Positions 55,834 through 64,000 of a DNA stretch of 64,000 nucleotides are shown here, piece by piece. The first letter of the stretch is position 1, and each line of letters begins with the position of its first letter. The notes beneath the pieces are model-generated. The model was not told the DNA's origin. It ran no database searches and saw only the letters and a program-made list of their open reading frames with translations. The DNA is taken from the NCBI RefSeq assembly GCF_900129125.1, contig NZ_FQVJ01000014.1:21025-85024 (forward strand). The letters are read 5' to 3'. The position numbers were made by a program, and so were the translations under genes. The stretch is from Acidocella aminolytica 101 = DSM 11237. Lineage in GTDB: Bacteria; Pseudomonadota; Alphaproteobacteria; Acetobacterales; Acetobacteraceae.

Positions 55834-56487
55834 ATGGCTGGGTTGTTTACGCGCCTGCGGGACGGCGCGGGCGCGGATTGGGAGGCCTATGTGCGCCACC
55901 CATTTGTAGCGGCGCTGGCGGATGGGGCGCTGCCGCGTGAGTCGTTCAGGAATTTTCTGGTCCAGGATTATCTGTTTCTGATCCAATATGCGCGGGCTTA
56001 TGCGCTGCTGGCCTATAAGCTGGAGGCGTTGCCGGATATCCAGGCCGCGCTAGAAACAGCGAAAGCGCTGATTGAGACCGAGATGCCGCTGCATGTGCAA
56101 TATTGCGCGGGCTGGGGCATTGATGAGGCGCAGATGCTTGCTGCGCCGCCTGCTTTGGAGATGCTGGCCTATACGCGCTTTGTGCTGGCGGCGGGCCATG
56201 GCGGGGATGCGCTGGATTTATTAGCGGCCCTGGCGCCGTGCATCGCGGGTTATGCCGAGATTGGCGCCTGGGCGTCGGCCCGGGCGGGGGCGGATAACCC
56301 GTACCGGGAATGGATTGAGACCTATACCGGCCCGGCATATCTTGAGTCCGTTGACGCGTCGCTAGCGATGATCGATCGGGTGGGGGCCGCGCTGGGAGCC
56401 GAGGCAAGGCTGCCCCGGTTGCAGGCGGTCTTTACCCAGGCAACGCGGCTTGAGGCCGCGTTTTGGAATACTGGCTGGCGGGGTTAA
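55834..56487 (+). CDS. tenA: TenA family thiaminase II / aminopyrimidine hydrolase
   Basis: A 217-residue helical enzyme that hydrolyses aminomethylpyrimidines in thiamin salvage. [20 protein letters not shown] near 42, [14 protein letters not shown] and the catalytic Cys in [12 protein letters not shown] (near 133) followed by a Tyr-Glu pair. Five bases after the cupin regulator, so probably co-transcribed with it; its link to one-carbon metabolism is not obvious. Convergent with mbfA, four-base overlap. Confidence 0.88.
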   Translation: MAGLFTRLRDGAGADWEAYVRHPFVAALADGALPRESFRNFLVQDYLFLIQYARAYALLAYKLEALPDIQAALETAKALIETEMPLHVQYCAGWGIDEAQMLAAPPALEMLAYTRFVLAAGHGGDALDLLAALAPCIAGYAEIGAWASARAGADNPYREWIETYTGPAYLESVDASLAMIDRVGAALGAEARLPRLQAVFTQATRLEAAFWNTGWRG

Positions 56488-57440
56488 CCCCCGCCGATCA
56501 GCACGCCCGTGGCAAACACCAGCGCCCCTCCGAAAGCCACCTGCAGCGTGGCGCGCAGAGGGGAGGTGTCCATGAAACGCCAGCGTATCCAGGAAATCGC
56601 GGACAATTCCACGACCACGACGATGATGGCGACAATGAGCGCCATATGTAGGCTGGGGATAAGGAAGGGCAAAGTATGGCCAAGTCCGCCCAGCGTGGTC
56701 ATCAGCCCGGTCACGACACCGCGCACATAAGGCGTGCCGCGTCCGGTGAGGGAGCCATCGTCAGAGAGCGCTTCGGCGAAGCCCATGGAAATACCCGCCC
56801 CGAGCGAGGCCGCCGCGCCAACGAGGAAGGCGGCGAATGTGTCGCCGGTTGAAAAAGCGGCGGCGAAAATGGGGGCGAGGGTGGAGACGGAGCCATCCAT
56901 AAGCCCGACCAGGCTGGGCTGGATATATTGCAACATGAACTGCTCGCGGGCGTGCTTGTCCTCGGTGGAGCGCGCATCCGCGGTGAGATTGGATTCGGAG
57001 AGCGCATCCGCCCGGTGCTCATGCTCGGCCTCGGCATCGGCCAGGTCGCCCAGCAATTTGCGTATGGAGACATCCGTGGCGCGCGCAGCGGCGTTGCGGT
57101 AAAAGCGCTGGGTTTCCTGCTCCATGCTCTCCGCGATCTTGCGGACATCGTCGATATTCGGCTTGGGGAACTGCCAGATGGAGGGGCGGGTGATGAAGCC
57201 GCGCACGTCCTGACGGCGGATTAGTGGGATATGGTCGCCGAATTTTTCCCGGTAAAGCTCAAGCAGCTCACGCCGATGCTCGCTTTCCTCTGCCGCCATC
57301 TCCTTGAAGATGTTGGCAGTGGCTGGATAGTCCTCGCGTAGGCGTTCTGCCATGTCGAGATAGATGCGGCCGTCCTCCTCCTCATTGCCGATGGCGAGGG
57401 CGAGGATTTCGCGCTCTGAGAGCTGAGAAAAATCACGCAT
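56484..57440 (-). CDS. mbfA: Membrane-bound ferritin MbfA (ferritin-like plus VIT1 exporter)
   Basis: A 318-residue fusion of an N-terminal ferritin-like diiron domain and a C-terminal VIT1/CCC1 membrane domain that exports iron and limits iron or peroxide stress. The diiron ligands lie in [28 protein letters not shown] and [14 protein letters not shown]. The VIT1 part has five helices ([40 protein letters not shown]). ATG 57440 is chosen (GGAG seven bases upstream, MRDFSQLSE start). Often Irr-controlled in alphaproteobacteria; no convincing Irr (ICE) box was seen upstream. Confidence 0.93.
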   Translation of the reverse strand: MRDFSQLSEREILALAIGNEEEDGRIYLDMAERLREDYPATANIFKEMAAEESEHRRELLELYREKFGDHIPLIRRQDVRGFITRPSIWQFPKPNIDDVRKIAESMEQETQRFYRNAAARATDVSIRKLLGDLADAEAEHEHRADALSESNLTADARSTEDKHAREQFMLQYIQPSLVGLMDGSVSTLAPIFAAAFSTGDTFAAFLVGAAASLGAGISMGFAEALSDDGSLTGRGTPYVRGVVTGLMTTLGGLGHTLPFLIPSLHMALIVAIIVVVVELSAISWIRWRFMDTSPLRATLQVAFGGALVFATGVLIGGG

Positions 57441-57625
57441 GCGGGCACTCCATTCTGGACCGTTCATCTGACGGAACAGAAGCGGCGCGTCAAGGATTTT
57501 GACGTATTTGAGAATGAATGGCTATTGCACAAATCATTGATATGTCAGAATTTTTACACTCCATTCCCGCGTTGCCGCGCAAGGTAAAGACTGTAAAATG
57601 AAGGTGTAATGGATGGGATTAGGCG

Positions 57626-59458
57626 GTGAGCAGTGTTCAGGTGAAAGAGGGTTCTTGCCCGTGCGGCAGCTTGTTGCGGGCAGCGCGGTGTTGCGAGGCG
57701 GACAAGGCGCAATGGCCGGGGCAGGAGGCTGCCGCGCTGCTGGATGACAAAGCTGCTGAGGCCACGAAATTATTCAACGCCAAGGATTATGACGAGGCCG
57801 AGGCGCTGGCGCTGAAAATTCTGGATGCGGTGCCCAACCAGCGCGCTGCGCTCAGAGTTTTGTTTGAGGTCCGCAAGGCGCAAAAACGCTTCAACGCGGC
57901 GGATGCGCTGGGGGCGCGGCTGGCGGGGCTGCCTGCTGAACCCGCCCAGCGCGCCCAGGCCAACGGGCAATATGCGCAACATCTGATCGCCCAGGGACGC
58001 CATGCGGATGCGCTGCCTTTTGCTGCCGCGGCCCTCAAGGCGGCGCCGCGCGCGGCCCAGGCCCATCATGTCATGGGGGTGGTGCTGACTGAAACCGGGG
58101 AGGTGGCGGCTGGTGAACGCCATTACCGCCGGGCGCAGGCGCTGCTGCCGCGCGAGGATGGCATGGTGCTGGGCAATTTGGCCTGGAACCTGAAATTGCA
58201 GGGGCGCTTGAGCGAGGCCGAGGCGCTGTATGAAAAAGCCTTGGCATTGCGGCCTGAGAATATGCGCGGCGTGGGTGGGCAGGCGCAGGTATTGTTCACC
58301 AAAGGCGAACACGACCGGGCGGACAGGATTCTGGATGATGCGCTGGCCCGTTGGCCGGAAGACCGGATTTTGCGACTGTTGAAAGTGATGGCGGATCTGG
58401 CGCTTCAACGCCCGCGGGCCGCGCTGGAACGGCTGGGGCCGCCGGAAAAACAGATGCCGCCGGAATTGCTGGCGCGGGGCCGTGCCTTTATGCAATTAGA
58501 GCAGCCTCAGGACGCGGTGAACGCCATCGCCGCAGCCCGGAATATCCAGCGTGAACGAACGGGGCTGTTTTACCAGCCTGAGGCGTTGCAGGCGCGGGTG
58601 GCGCGCGACAAGGCGTATTTTACGGCGGATCGCGTGCGGCCCTTGCCCAAGGCTGGACCGGGCGGGTTCATGCCGGTATTTCTGCTGGGATTCCGGCGTT
58701 CTGGTAGCGCCTTGCTGGAGCAGCTTCTGGCGCAGATTCCGGGCTTTGCCGTGGGCGATGAACTGGCGCCGGTGGCGGATCTAGCAAAGGCCGTCCCAGG
58801 CCTGCTGGGCGGCGGGGATTATCCTGACGTGCTGGATGAAATGCTGGTGGGAGAGGGCGCGTATGTACCGGACCGGCTGCGGGAGGTTTATGAGGCGCCG
58901 CGCCGCAGGCTGGGGCTGATGCGCGAGGGGGTGCGCTTCATCACGGACCGCGCGGCGTCTAATGTCTGGCATCTCGGGCTGATCAAGCTGCTTTACCCCG
59001 AGGCGCCGATTATCCATGTGCTTCGCCATCCTTATGATCTGGTGCTGTCCAACATCGCCCAGGACCGCAAGCTGGAGGGAAATGCCCATGCCGGGCTTCC
59101 GGGGGTGGCGCGCTACTTCGCTCTGCAGGCGGACATGATCAAACATTACCGGGGGCAGCTTACGCTGCGCTATCTGCCGGTGCGGTATGAGGATTTGGTG
59201 GCCGACCCGGATGCGGTGGTGCGGCGAGTGCTGGAATTCGTCGGCTCGGATGCCAGCCTGCCAGCGGCGCTGGCCTTGAACAATCAGACGGTGCCCGAGC
59301 CCTGGCCCGCACATTTTACCGTGCGTGAGGCGGTGCATGGCCGAGCGGCGTGGCGCTTTAAGGCGTATCAGGCGGCGTTGCCCAATTTGTTCAGCGAGGT
59401 GGCGCCGGTGCTGGATCCGTGGGTGCGGGAATTTGGCTATGAGGAGCAGGGCGCATGA
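57626..59458 (+). CDS. SEC-C/TPR protein with C-terminal sulfotransferase domain
   Basis: A 610-residue protein. The N-terminus has a zinc-binding SEC-C-like motif CPCGSLLRAARCC (10-22), followed by tetratricopeptide repeats (about 45-330; for example AEALYEKALALRPENMRGVG). The C-terminal third is a sulfotransferase-like domain with a PAPS-binding loop LLGFRRSGSALLEQLLAQIP (near 352) and the 3'-phosphate motif HVLRHPYDLVLSNIAQD. Probably sulfates a sugar or protein; the TPRs may hold the partner. The loop deviates from the usual PRSGTT. GTG start. Overlaps the next TPR gene by four bases. Confidence 0.85.
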   Translation: MSSVQVKEGSCPCGSLLRAARCCEADKAQWPGQEAAALLDDKAAEATKLFNAKDYDEAEALALKILDAVPNQRAALRVLFEVRKAQKRFNAADALGARLAGLPAEPAQRAQANGQYAQHLIAQGRHADALPFAAAALKAAPRAAQAHHVMGVVLTETGEVAAGERHYRRAQALLPREDGMVLGNLAWNLKLQGRLSEAEALYEKALALRPENMRGVGGQAQVLFTKGEHDRADRILDDALARWPEDRILRLLKVMADLALQRPRAALERLGPPEKQMPPELLARGRAFMQLEQPQDAVNAIAAARNIQRERTGLFYQPEALQARVARDKAYFTADRVRPLPKAGPGGFMPVFLLGFRRSGSALLEQLLAQIPGFAVGDELAPVADLAKAVPGLLGGGDYPDVLDEMLVGEGAYVPDRLREVYEAPRRRLGLMREGVRFITDRAASNVWHLGLIKLLYPEAPIIHVLRHPYDLVLSNIAQDRKLEGNAHAGLPGVARYFALQADMIKHYRGQLTLRYLPVRYEDLVADPDAVVRRVLEFVGSDASLPAALALNNQTVPEPWPAHFTVREAVHGRAAWRFKAYQAALPNLFSEVAPVLDPWVREFGYEEQGA

Positions 59459-60828
59459 GCGAGGCCGAACAAGCGGGCAAGGTGGTAATGCCGCTGGCCA
59501 AGGCGCTGGAGAAGCTGGCCAAGCTGGAGCAGGAGAACAAGCTGGAGCAGGCGGATTTGTTCGCAGCGCGGATGTTGGCGGCGATGCCGGAGCATCCGCA
59601 TATTTTGCAGCTGGCGGGCATTGTGGCGTACCGCAATGGGCGGACGGCTGAGGCAATTGAGCGGATGGAAAAATCTGAGGCGCTCTCTCCACAGACGCCA
59701 GTTTATCCACGGAATATCTGCGAGGTGTATCGTGGCGCCGGGCGGCTGGACGATGCCTTGCGCGCGGGTAAGCGGGCCATTGAGCTGGCGCCGCAGGATT
59801 CGCGGTCCTATTTCAATCTGGCGCTGATCCATTATGAGCGGCTGGAGCTGGACGACGCCGTGCGGGTGGCCGAGCAGGCGCTGACCATCGACCCCGAATT
59901 CGCCGAGGCGCATTTTGAGAAAGCCGAGGCGCTGCTGTTGGCCGGGCGCCTACGGGAAGGCTGGGAGAGCTATGAATGGCGTTTCAAGCTGAAACAGGCC
60001 GAGGGCATGTTGCCCAAGACCGACAAGCCGCAATGGGACGGGCGGCCGATGGAGCCCGGCAAGCTGCTGATTATTGGCGATCAAGGGTTTGGGGATTGCG
60101 TGCAGTTTGGGCGGTTTATGCCCTGGGCGGCGTCGCAGGCGCCGCAGCCGGTGCTGGCGTGCTCTGCTGAGTTACTGCCGCTGCTCGGCCAGCTTCCCGG
60201 GCCGGGCAAGATTGTCACGCGCTGGGACGATGCAGCGGGCTATGAAGCCTTTATCCCGCTCTCGGGCTTGCCTCGCTTGGCGGGGGTCACGCTCGAGAAC
60301 ATTCCCCCAGCGGGTTATCTGGCGCCGAAGCCGGCGCTTGTTGCGCGCTGGGGTGAGACGCTGGAGCGACTGGTGCCCAGGGGCAAGAAGCGGATTGCGC
60401 TAGTTTGGGCCGGGCGGCCCACCCATAAGAACGACAAGAAACGCTCGCTGAAGCTGACACAGTTCAAACCGTTATTCGACCGTGATGATGTGGTGGTGAT
60501 AACCGTGCAGAAGGGCGACCAGATTGCCCAGGCAGGCGGTTATTACGGGCGCGCGCCGTTGGTGAATCTGGGCCCGGAGATTGAGGATTTCCTGGATACC
60601 ATGGCGATTTTGCGGCATGTGGACCAGCTGGTGAGCATTGATACCTCGGTGGCGCATTTGGCCGGGGCGAGCAATGTGCCTACCTCCGTAGTTTTGCCTT
60701 ATGCGCCGGATTGGCGTTGGTTGTTGAACCGCGATGATACACCCTGGTATCCATCCTTACGGCTGTACCGCCAGACGGTGCCGTATCAGTGGGATGATGT
60801 GATAAGACGCTTGGCGGCGGATTTGTAG
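59455..60828 (+). CDS. TPR protein with glycosyltransferase (GT9/GT41-like) domain
   Basis: A 457-residue protein. TPR-rich N-terminal half (to about 180; AEAHFEKAEALLLAGRLREG) and a GT-B type C-terminal half with LLIIGDQGFGDCVQFGRFMP, ALVWAGRPTHKNDKKRSLKL and LVSIDTSVAHLAGASNVPTS, similar to heptosyltransferase/ADP-heptose:LPS-like and OGT-like domains. ATGA-coupled to the sulfotransferase gene. The two may modify one surface polymer or protein (inference). Confidence 0.85.
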   Translation: MSEAEQAGKVVMPLAKALEKLAKLEQENKLEQADLFAARMLAAMPEHPHILQLAGIVAYRNGRTAEAIERMEKSEALSPQTPVYPRNICEVYRGAGRLDDALRAGKRAIELAPQDSRSYFNLALIHYERLELDDAVRVAEQALTIDPEFAEAHFEKAEALLLAGRLREGWESYEWRFKLKQAEGMLPKTDKPQWDGRPMEPGKLLIIGDQGFGDCVQFGRFMPWAASQAPQPVLACSAELLPLLGQLPGPGKIVTRWDDAAGYEAFIPLSGLPRLAGVTLENIPPAGYLAPKPALVARWGETLERLVPRGKKRIALVWAGRPTHKNDKKRSLKLTQFKPLFDRDDVVVITVQKGDQIAQAGGYYGRAPLVNLGPEIEDFLDTMAILRHVDQLVSIDTSVAHLAGASNVPTSVVLPYAPDWRWLLNRDDTPWYPSLRLYRQTVPYQWDDVIRRLAADL

Positions 60829-60836
60829 GAGGGGGC

Positions 60837-61658
60837 ATGAGACACGGGGGCAAGGCGCTGCTGGTGGCCTGTTTGTCAGCCTGGCTGGCCGGGTGCGCAG
60901 TGAAACCGCCCCCGGCCCAGGTGGTCATGGCGCCTCCCGCGCCGTCGCCGCATGATTACGCTGTGGACGCGGCCCAACTGCGTGGAGCGTTGATGCAGGT
61001 GGACCCGCAAGCGATTATGCCCAGCCCGGCCAAGGAAGCCTTCTGGATTGCGCGCACGAAGGCGGAATTGGCGGCATCGCCTTATAGGATAGAGCATCCG
61101 CAACTGCTTGTGGCGGTGGACAGTAACCCGCATGTGCAGCGGATGCGGGTGATTCTGGCGGTGCCGGGCGGGCCTTGGCAAGTGATTGGCGGCGGCAAGG
61201 TGTCCACTGGGCGTAGCGGGCGAAAAGGTTATTACATTACCCCGACCGGCGTGTTCCCCCATACGGACGCCATTCTCGATTACCGGGCGCTGGGTACATA
61301 TAACGAGAACCATATTCGCGGGCTGGGCCGCAAAGGTATGCGAGTGTGGGATTTCGGCTGGCAGGAAGCGCAGAAAGGCTGGCATGGCAATGGCGATAGC
61401 GGCGAGATCAGGCTGCTAATGCATGCCACGGACCCAGATTATCTGGAGCAACGGCTGGGGCGGCCGGATTCAAAAGGCTGTGTGCGGATTTCCGCTGCGA
61501 TGAACATGTTTCTTGACCGCCATGCCGTGCTGGACGCGGATTATTTGCATGCCTCCAAAACCGCCCCCCGTTATGCGGCGATTTTGCCGGAAAATGGCGA
61601 TCCATCCCCTTATGCTGGGACGTATCTAGTGATTTTTAACGCCCCCGCGCCGAGTTAA
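60837..61658 (+). CDS. L,D-transpeptidase (YkuD) lipoprotein
   Basis: A 273-residue cell-envelope enzyme. Signal peptide with lipobox (LSAWLAGC, Cys20) predicts a lipoprotein. The C-terminal YkuD domain has the catalytic motif HATDPDYLEQRLGRPDSKGC followed by VRIS: the His and the nucleophilic Cys near 213-220. It would crosslink peptidoglycan or attach proteins to it. Nine bases after the TPR gene, so probably in the same transcript. Convergent with fixJ. Confidence 0.9.
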   Translation: MRHGGKALLVACLSAWLAGCAVKPPPAQVVMAPPAPSPHDYAVDAAQLRGALMQVDPQAIMPSPAKEAFWIARTKAELAASPYRIEHPQLLVAVDSNPHVQRMRVILAVPGGPWQVIGGGKVSTGRSGRKGYYITPTGVFPHTDAILDYRALGTYNENHIRGLGRKGMRVWDFGWQEAQKGWHGNGDSGEIRLLMHATDPDYLEQRLGRPDSKGCVRISAAMNMFLDRHAVLDADYLHASKTAPRYAAILPENGDPSPYAGTYLVIFNAPAPS

Positions 61659-62272
61659 GAGACCGAGGAGGGGCGGGTGAGCAGTACCATGCGCACCAAA
61701 TCCGGCAGGCTGCTGGCGCCCATCTTGCTCATGATGTTGGCGCGATGCACCTCCACCGTGCGGGCGCTGATCTTGAGGTCGTAGGCGATGGTTTTGTTCG
61801 GCAGGCCGTTCACCAGCCGGTCCAGCACCTGCGTTTCGCGCGGGGTGAGGCTGACGAGGCGGGTTCTGGTTATTGCTTCATCCTCGGTGCGGACGCAATC
61901 CTCGGCATCGCGGTCCAGCGCCTCCTGCACGGCGGTCAGGAATGTGTCCTCCGTGAAGGGCTTTTCGATGAAATCCATTGCGCCTTCTTTCATGGCACGC
62001 ACGGCCAGGGCCACGTCGCCGTGGCCGGTCATGACGATGACGGGCAACTTGACGCGACGGCTATTGAGCTCGCGTTGAAGGTCCAGCCCGGAGAGGCCGG
62101 GCATGCGGATATCCGTGACTACGCAGCCACGCGGGAGGGCGGGCAGCTCCTGCAGAAACGCGTTCGCGGATTCAAAGCTTTTGACAGGAAAGCCGGCGCT
62201 GGTGAGGAGAAAGTTCAGGGCGTGACGCACGGCCTCGTCATCGTCGATCAGGTACACAACGGGTTTTTTCAT
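61655..62272 (-). CDS. fixJ: FixJ-family two-component response regulator
   Basis: A 205-residue transcription activator. Receiver domain with YLIDDDEAV acidic pocket and phosphorylated Asp54 in VVTDIRMPGLSG; C-terminal LuxR-type helix-turn-helix LTPRETQVLDRLVNGLPNKT. Follows the FixL-like kinase by 5 bp. Likely output: micro-oxic respiration or a related redox regulon, as for FixJ in other alphaproteobacteria (established for the family). Confidence 0.9.
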   Translation of the reverse strand: MKKPVVYLIDDDEAVRHALNFLLTSAGFPVKSFESANAFLQELPALPRGCVVTDIRMPGLSGLDLQRELNSRRVKLPVIVMTGHGDVALAVRAMKEGAMDFIEKPFTEDTFLTAVQEALDRDAEDCVRTEDEAITRTRLVSLTPRETQVLDRLVNGLPNKTIAYDLKISARTVEVHRANIMSKMGASSLPDLVRMVLLTRPSSVS

Positions 62273-62277
62273 GGCGT

Positions 62278-63462
62278 TTATCCTTCAGCCAGCGGGGCGC
62301 GCAACGTGAAGGAAAAGATGGTGCCGCCATCCGGCCCTGGCGAGGCCCAGAGCCTGCCGCCATGGGCCTCGATAATGGTGCGCGAGACCGAGAGCCCAAC
62401 GCCCATGCCAGTCGCCTTGGTGGTGATGAAGGGCTGGAAAAGCTGGGACATGATGTTGGCGGCGATTCCATGTCCGGTATCTGCGACATCGATACGGATC
62501 ATGTTGTCAGCCAGGGGGGCGGTGGAGATCAGAAGTTCCCGTGTGGGGCTGTCATGCATGGCCTCCATGGCGTTGCGGATCAGGTTAACTAGAACCTGCT
62601 GCACCTGCACTTTGTCGGCAATTACGTTGGGGCAGGCGATGTCGAAGGTGAAGCTGACGCGCAGGCCGCTCTCCCGCGCGCCGATCAGCGCCAGGGCGCT
62701 GGCTTCCTCGATCAGCTTGGGCAGTGGTTCGACCCGCCGCTCCGTCGCGCCGCGCGCCACAAACTCCCGCAGGCGGCGGATAATCTGCCCGGCCCGCATG
62801 GCTTGCTCGGTAGCGCGTTCGATGCCTTCATGCAGCATTGTAATGTCCGCGCCCGCGCCACGGTCCAGCAAGCGTTTGCAGCCATTGAGATAGGTGGCGA
62901 TGGCGGTGAGCGGCTGGTTCAACTCATGGGCCAGGGTTGAGGCCATTTCACCCATGGCGGTGAAGCGGGACATATGCGCCAGCTCTGCTTGCAGCTCATG
63001 CAGCCGGGCCTGAGTTTCGTGCCGTTCTGTTAAATCGCGCACAAAGCCGGTGAAGGCGCGCCGGTTTTGTGTGACGGTTTCACCAATATACAGCTCCATC
63101 GGGAAGGTTGAACCGTCTTTGCGTTGCCCCATCACCACGCGCGAGGCCCCGATGATACGCTTTTCTCCGGTGGTGAGATAGCGTTTGAGGTAATTGTCGT
63201 GTTGCTCCCGATAAGGGGAGGGCATGAGCAGGCTTACATTCCGGCCCTTAACCTCAGCGGTGGGGTAGCCGAACAGCCGCTCTGCGGCGGTGGAAAAAGA
63301 TTGAATTTGCCCGGCTTCGTCGATGACCACCATGGCGTCCGGCACGGTGTCGAGAATCGAGCGGAGATGCGCGTCAAGGTCCAACCAGGCGGCATCCGCT
63401 GGGCTGGCCTTTGTGTCCGCCGCTACTAAGACAGCGGGCTTGTTGGAGGTGTTTTTCTCCAT
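62278..63462 (-). CDS. fixL: FixL-like PAS histidine kinase, probable haem-based oxygen sensor
   Basis: A 394-residue cytoplasmic kinase without membrane segments. The PAS domain (about 30-150) keeps the FixL haem-pocket layout: [20 protein letters not shown] with His88 in the position of the proximal haem ligand, and Arg108 in [10 protein letters not shown] matching the distal arginine. DHp with [12 protein letters not shown] (phospho-His179) and HATPase_c with [20 protein letters not shown] and [18 protein letters not shown]. It probably phosphorylates the adjacent FixJ under low oxygen. Haem binding is inferred from residue placement. Confidence 0.9.
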   Translation of the reverse strand: MEKNTSNKPAVLVAADTKASPADAAWLDLDAHLRSILDTVPDAMVVIDEAGQIQSFSTAAERLFGYPTAEVKGRNVSLLMPSPYREQHDNYLKRYLTTGEKRIIGASRVVMGQRKDGSTFPMELYIGETVTQNRRAFTGFVRDLTERHETQARLHELQAELAHMSRFTAMGEMASTLAHELNQPLTAIATYLNGCKRLLDRGAGADITMLHEGIERATEQAMRAGQIIRRLREFVARGATERRVEPLPKLIEEASALALIGARESGLRVSFTFDIACPNVIADKVQVQQVLVNLIRNAMEAMHDSPTRELLISTAPLADNMIRIDVADTGHGIAANIMSQLFQPFITTKATGMGVGLSVSRTIIEAHGGRLWASPGPDGGTIFSFTLRAPLAEG

Positions 63463-63528
63463 GTCCCCACGCGGATTTGATTATGGCACCTATCCTAACC
63501 ATTCGATGCAGAAATACAACCATAGAGT

Positions 63529-63548
63529 GCCGGGCCGGGAAGCCCGGC
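63529..63548 (-). terminator. GC-rich hairpin downstream of the ABC permease gene
   Basis: Stem GCCGGGC (63529-63535) and GCCCGGC (63542-63548) with a 6-base loop, four bases after the permease stop on the minus strand. A short T-rich tract follows only at a distance, so it is a weak terminator candidate. Confidence 0.4.
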
Positions 63549-63551
63549 CGC

Positions 63552-64000
63552 TTAAACCGCGAGATGTGCGAGAAAACGCTTTTCCGCCCGCCGGAAGAGA
63601 AAGATCAACGTAAAGGAGATGCAAAGATACAGCAGCGCTGCGATGCCGAACGCATCAAACGGGGCATAGGTGGCGATGTAGGCGTCGTTGGTGATTTTCA
63701 GGATATCGGGCACTGTGGCGGTGAAGGCCAGTGTGGTGGCGTGCAACATTAAAATCACCTCGTTGCTGTACATTGGCAAGGCGCGGCGCAGCGCTGAGGG
63801 GATGATGATGCGGCGGTAGAGCGTGAAGCGCGACATGCCATAGGCGCGCCCGGCCTCAACTTCGCCATGCGAGGTGTCACGGATGGCGCCGTAGAAAATT
63901 TCCGTGGTGTAGGCGCCGGTATTCAGCGCGAAAGAAAGCAGGGTACAGTTGATCGCGGAGCGGAAGAAATCCGCGAGGAACGGGGTCTCCCGCACGAAAT
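63552..64000 (-). CDS. Amino-acid ABC transporter permease (HisM/ArtM type), partial
   Basis: C-terminal part of an inner-membrane permease; the N-terminus lies beyond the window, the frame being open to the edge. The EAA motif EAGRAYGMSRFTLYRRIIIP is the docking helix for the ATPase. SALRRALPMYSNEVILMLHA and YAPFDAFGIAALLYLCISF are typical of the polar amino-acid (His/Lys/Arg) permease family. Usually one of two permeases in an operon with a binding protein and ATPase, expected to the right. Confidence 0.88.
   Translation of the reverse strand, partial: FVRETPFLADFFRSAINCTLLSFALNTGAYTTEIFYGAIRDTSHGEVEAGRAYGMSRFTLYRRIIIPSALRRALPMYSNEVILMLHATTLAFTATVPDILKITNDAYIATYAPFDAFGIAALLYLCISFTLIFLFRRAEKRFLAHLAV

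Overview
The window reads as a high-GC alphaproteobacterial chromosome, most likely an acid-tolerant member of the Acetobacteraceae. That placement is inferred from gene content (alpha-type DksA, RpoH, membrane-bound ferritin MbfA, FixLJ-like pair, fungal-type proton-pumping P-type ATPase, heterotetrameric sarcosine oxidase) and has not been searched. No rRNA, CRISPR array or complete insertion sequence was seen.

Region 1 (1-14985) is accessory DNA. A 44-bp direct repeat (1643-1686 and 14910-14953) is the 3' part of a tRNA-Glu gene. The right copy lies in an intact tRNA-Glu; the left copy is a remnant. The repeats bound a 13.3-kb island with a tyrosine integrase, an AlpA-like regulator, an RpoH-like sigma factor with a long unknown tail, a VapE-type primase/helicase followed by an iteron-like cluster, a terminase module of small genes plus a large terminase, and an AT-richer cargo end with a ribbon-helix-helix operon and an ADP-ribosyltransferase-like protein. 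No capsid, portal, tail or lysis gene is visible, so the island resembles a phage satellite or a strongly reduced prophage. Just outside it a large serine recombinase gene runs into the left att repeat, which suggests that a second element lies further left in the same tRNA site.

Region 2 (15-34 kb) is core chromosome: a DUF2256 protein, an RluD-type pseudouridine synthase, rpoH and dksA sharing a bidirectional terminator, a GT2/VTT/MFS run, a P-type H+-ATPase, divergent YeiH and LysR genes, TamB-TamA, an RluC-type synthase and RarA.

Region 3 (34-42 kb) holds a two-winged cluster of transglutaminase, circularly permuted ATP-grasp and alpha-E genes. One wing has an intact ATP-grasp ligase and a separate alpha-E protein. 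The other has a fused ATP-grasp/alpha-E protein in which the ATP-binding segment is missing. A GT39-like membrane glycosyltransferase follows.

Region 4 (42-64 kb): ferredoxin-NADP reductase, PII (GlnB), an unrecognised PLP enzyme, PduO-type cobalamin adenosyltransferase, a degenerate-phosphatase/kinase fusion with a metallophosphoesterase, and a one-carbon operon (soxBDAG-purU-folD) with an XRE-cupin regulator and TenA. Then come MbfA, two TPR proteins (SEC-C/sulfotransferase and GT-like), an L,D-transpeptidase lipoprotein, a FixL/FixJ pair and, at the edge, a partial amino-acid ABC permease.
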